The position numbers and the translations under genes were made by a program. From NCBI GenBank assembly GCA_964597685.1, contig CAZQZC010000132.1, forward strand, positions 1 to 7,747: a DNA stretch of 7,747 nt, in the 5' to 3' direction. Below the pieces are notes generated by a model. The model did not search any database, was not told the DNA's origin, and worked only from the letters and a program-made list of their open reading frames with translations. Numbering within the stretch: position 1 is the first letter of the stretch; each line of letters opens with the position of its first letter. The DNA comes from JBCBTJ01 sp964597685. Its GTDB lineage: Bacteria; Pseudomonadota; Alphaproteobacteria; Caulobacterales; Hyphomonadaceae. Of this stretch, positions 6,169 through 7,747 are shown in pieces.

Positions 6169-6177
6169 TGTGGACAG
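6169..6177 (-). promoter_or_regulatory. DnaA-box-like site 4
   Basis: The minus strand reads CTGTCCACA, 7 of 9 to TTATCCACA. It forms the second tandem pair with the site at 6158, about one helical turn apart. Confidence 0.5.
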
Positions 6178-6203
6178 CGCGCCAAATCTCTCCAGCCCAG
6201 CAC

Positions 6204-6212
6204 TTGTCCACG
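6204..6212 (+). promoter_or_regulatory. DnaA-box-like site 5, overlapping likely hemE -35
   Basis: TTGTCCACG matches TTATCCACA at 7 of 9. It is the only one of the five on the plus strand and covers the whole TTGTCC candidate -35 hexamer of hemE. Confidence 0.45.
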
Positions 6213-6231
6213 GAACTCACTGCGTAATAAT
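6204..6231 (+). promoter_or_regulatory. hemE: Candidate sigma-70 promoter for hemE
   Basis: TTGTCC (6204-6209; 4 of 6 to TTGACA), a 16-bp spacer, then AATAAT (6226-6231; 5 of 6 to TATAAT). It would place the start of transcription about 35-40 bp before the hemE ATG. It is the best -35/-10 pair I see upstream of hemE. In Caulobacter, hemE promoters also lie within the origin. Confidence 0.42.
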
Positions 6232-6261
6232 CATAAGGCTTCGCGAATTTCCTTCGCTTTC

Positions 6262-6267
6262 AAAAGG
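6262..6267 (+). promoter_or_regulatory. hemE: Ribosome binding site of hemE that decides the start
   Basis: AAAAGG ends 10 bases before the ATG at 6278 but only 1 base before the ATG at 6269, so it supports 6278 as the start. Confidence 0.55.
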
Positions 6268-6277
6268 TATGACGTCC

Positions 6278-7318
6278 ATGACAATCGAATCGAAGCTCCT
6301 TCGGGCGCTGGCCGGAGAGCGATTTTCGGTTCCTCCCGTTTGGTTCATGAGGCAAGCGGGTCGCCATCTCCCGGAATATCTCGAAGTTCGCGCCCGCGCG
6401 AAAGATTTCTTGGATTTCTGCTATTCGCCGTCGCTGGCGTCGGAAGCGACGCTGCAGCCTATTCGGCGGTACGGCATGGATGGCGCCATTCTGTTTGCAG
6501 ATATTTTGCTCATTCTGGACGCCTTGGGCCGAGGCGTGAGATTCGAGGCTGGCGAGGGTCCGATCGTTGAAGCGATTGACAACGCGACGGATCTTGCGCG
6601 TGTGTCGCCGTCCGTTGCGGCTGAACGGCTGTCACCCGTTTACGAAACCGTTGCGCGTGTACGGAAAGACCTTCCATCCGAAACCGCGCTGATTGGATTT
6701 GCCGGCGCGCCGTGGACTGTCGCCGTATATGCAATTGAGGGCCGGGGCAAAACCGACAAGTCGGAATCTCGGCTTTGGGCGCAGGCGCGGCCTGGCGATT
6801 TGGCCAATGTGCTGGATGTTCTGGTGGAGGCGACGGCCCTCTATCTAAAGGCTCAAGCCGATGCTGGGGCTCAAGCACTGATGCTGTTCGACAGCTGGGC
6901 GGAAGGACTTCCGGATAATGTGTTTCATGAGATAATCATTCGGCCGACTGCGAAGCTTGTGGCCCGTTTGCGCAGTTTGGACGTGGACCTGCCAATCATC
7001 GGGTTTCCGCGAGGCGCAGGCGTCATGGTTCCGGACTATGTTCGAGAGACCGGCGTCTCGGCAGTCGGTTTGGATACAGCCGCGTCTCCGGTGTTCATCA
7101 ATAACGCGCTCGAGCCGAACTTTCCTGTCCAGGGTCATTTGGATCCCTTGCTCTTGCTGGCGGGGGGGAACCGCCTGACAGAGCGTGTCAAACAGATCGC
7201 TTCAGGCTATGCGTCTCGGCCGCACATCTTCAACCTCGGCCACGGCGTCTTGCCCCAAACACCGATTGCACATGTTGAACTGGCGCTTGAGGCGTTGCGC
7301 AAAGGGGGCGGCGCGTAA
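6278..7318 (+). CDS. hemE: Uroporphyrinogen III decarboxylase
   Basis: HemE removes four acetate carboxyls from uroporphyrinogen III to give coproporphyrinogen III in heme synthesis; it is a cytosolic, cofactor-free TIM barrel. The 346-residue product carries both family signatures: P20-V-W-F-M-R-Q-A-G-R29, with the substrate-binding Arg residues, and G140-F-A-G-A-P-W-T-V-A-V-Y-A-I-E-G. D75 in F-A-D-I-L corresponds to the catalytic Asp (human D86), Y152, S206 and H322 (in G-H-G-V-L-P) to other active-site residues. The usual R-Y-L-P-E-Y reads R-H-L-P-E-Y here. A G7 run at 7162-7168 keeps the frame. A GTG at 6170 would open a longer frame, but its 36 extra residues are unconserved. It is the established right-hand neighbour of Cori. 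Its stop overlaps hemJ in TAATG. Confidence 0.97.
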   Translation: MTIESKLLRALAGERFSVPPVWFMRQAGRHLPEYLEVRARAKDFLDFCYSPSLASEATLQPIRRYGMDGAILFADILLILDALGRGVRFEAGEGPIVEAIDNATDLARVSPSVAAERLSPVYETVARVRKDLPSETALIGFAGAPWTVAVYAIEGRGKTDKSESRLWAQARPGDLANVLDVLVEATALYLKAQADAGAQALMLFDSWAEGLPDNVFHEIIIRPTAKLVARLRSLDVDLPIIGFPRGAGVMVPDYVRETGVSAVGLDTAASPVFINNALEPNFPVQGHLDPLLLLAGGNRLTERVKQIASGYASRPHIFNLGHGVLPQTPIAHVELALEALRKGGGA

Positions 7319-7746
7319 TGCTGTATCTTTGGGTCAAAGCTCTGCACGTCATATTTGTAATCGCATGGATGGCGGGATTGCTGATGCTGCCGCGCCTTAG
7401 GATCTATCAATTGAGCGGCAGTTCGGGTGATCCGCTCTTTGAGCAAATGAAAGAGGCGAGCGCCCGCTTGCGGAAAATCATTCTGACGCCGGCTTTGGTC
7501 GCCGTCTGGCTGCTCGGTATCGCGATGGTTGTCTTACAGCCCGGTCTTCTCCAGCAGGGATGGCTGCATGCAAAGATTCTTCTGGTTTTGATAATTACCG
7601 GGCTCCACGGATACTTCGTATCTGTCGGGAGAAAGATTGATTCCGGAGAATCATCCTTGACCGAGCGGAGATTGCGGGCGATGAATGAAGTACCTTTTAT
7701 AGCGATGATCGGCGTGGTGATCTTGGTGGTCGTCAAACCGTTTTAA
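7318..7746 (+). CDS. hemJ: HemJ-type protoporphyrinogen IX oxidase
   Basis: HemJ oxidises protoporphyrinogen IX to protoporphyrin IX in the inner membrane, replacing HemG or HemY in many alphaproteobacteria. The 142-residue protein has about four membrane helices (roughly 4-24, 55-75, 84-104 and 125-141). Family blocks are K-A-L-H10-V-I-F-V-I-A-W-M-A-G-L-L-M-L-P-R-L, W-L-H-A-K86-I-L-L-V-L, H97-G-Y-F, and R-R-L-R-A-M-N-E-V-P-F (117-127). H10 and K86 match the conserved His and Lys implicated in heme binding in this family. The ATG shares its A with the hemE TAA (TAATG), implying a co-transcribed, coupled heme pair. The gene ends one base before the window edge, so no terminator can be assessed. 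Confidence 0.94.
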   Translation: MLYLWVKALHVIFVIAWMAGLLMLPRLRIYQLSGSSGDPLFEQMKEASARLRKIILTPALVAVWLLGIAMVVLQPGLLQQGWLHAKILLVLIITGLHGYFVSVGRKIDSGESSLTERRLRAMNEVPFIAMIGVVILVVVKPF

Positions 7747-7747
7747 A

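Larger units (their letters stand above)
5927..6277. other. Putative chromosomal replication origin (Cori-like hemE-DUF299 intergenic region)
   Basis: This 351-bp gene-free stretch lies between the divergent DUF299 and hemE genes, the location of the experimentally known Caulobacter origin; the flanking cluster is conserved in Rickettsia. It contains five DnaA-box-like 9-mers, one perfect TTAA-N7-TTAA CtrA box, an overlapping near-consensus IHF site, four GANTC sites, and AT-rich patches (about 6118-6142, 18 of 25 bases A/T, and 6225-6235) that could serve in unwinding. Genes on both sides, except secB, read away from it. It must also hold promoters for both flanking genes. That this is the origin is inference from synteny plus motifs; a GC-skew switch or marker-frequency peak here would settle it. 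Confidence 0.8.

Noticed and set aside
6170..6277. hemE start at a GTG (6170) or the ATG at 6269
   Set aside because: The GTG lies inside a DnaA-like box and adds residues not seen in the family. The ATG at 6269 is only 1 base after AAAAGG, while 6278 has a usable 10-base gap.

Overview
The window looks like a piece of an alphaproteobacterial chromosome centred on its replication origin. The gene set and order (mltA, a Tim44-like gene, secB, dnaQ, coaE, aroE, maf, a DUF299 kinase/pyrophosphorylase gene, then divergent hemE and hemJ) match the conserved neighbourhood around the Caulobacter crescentus origin (Cori), which lies between hemE and the DUF299 gene. The DNA is moderately GC-rich. The intergenic region carries a perfect CtrA box and a local cluster of GANTC (CcrM-type) sites. 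Together these point to Caulobacterales or a close relative (Hyphomonadaceae, Maricaulales or Parvularculales). I cannot name the species.

Layout, left arm (1-5926): all genes except secB read leftward, away from the proposed origin. A five-gene chain starts next to the origin: ppsR/DUF299, maf, aroE, coaE, dnaQ. Every junction overlaps: three ATGA overlaps of 4 bp, and one of 8 bp at coaE/dnaQ. It covers central-metabolism regulation, nucleotide sanitation, shikimate synthesis, coenzyme A synthesis and replication proofreading. secB runs the opposite way and meets dnaQ tail to tail on a shared TTAA. A 127-bp divergent gap separates secB from a Tim44-like membrane-anchored protein gene, whose 3' end overlaps the start of a lipoprotein-type MltA murein transglycosylase gene that runs off the left edge.

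Origin region (5927-6277): 351 bp with no credible gene. It holds two tandem pairs of DnaA-box-like 9-mers, each spaced 10-11 bp; a fifth DnaA-like box in the likely hemE promoter; a TTAA-N7-TTAA CtrA box overlapping a near-consensus IHF site; four GANTC sites, one inside a DnaA-like box; and an inverted repeat with GANTC in both arms. The CtrA/IHF overlap recalls the dual CtrA/IHF site described in Cori.

Right arm (6278-7747): hemE and hemJ read rightward with a 1-bp TAATG overlap. They encode two steps of heme synthesis, uroporphyrinogen III decarboxylation and protoporphyrinogen IX oxidation. Gene polarity therefore switches exactly at the proposed origin, as expected when genes are co-directional with outgoing forks.

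The individual genes are ordinary housekeeping genes. The part that merits attention is the intergenic control region. All site calls were made by eye from consensus knowledge and are not experimentally shown.
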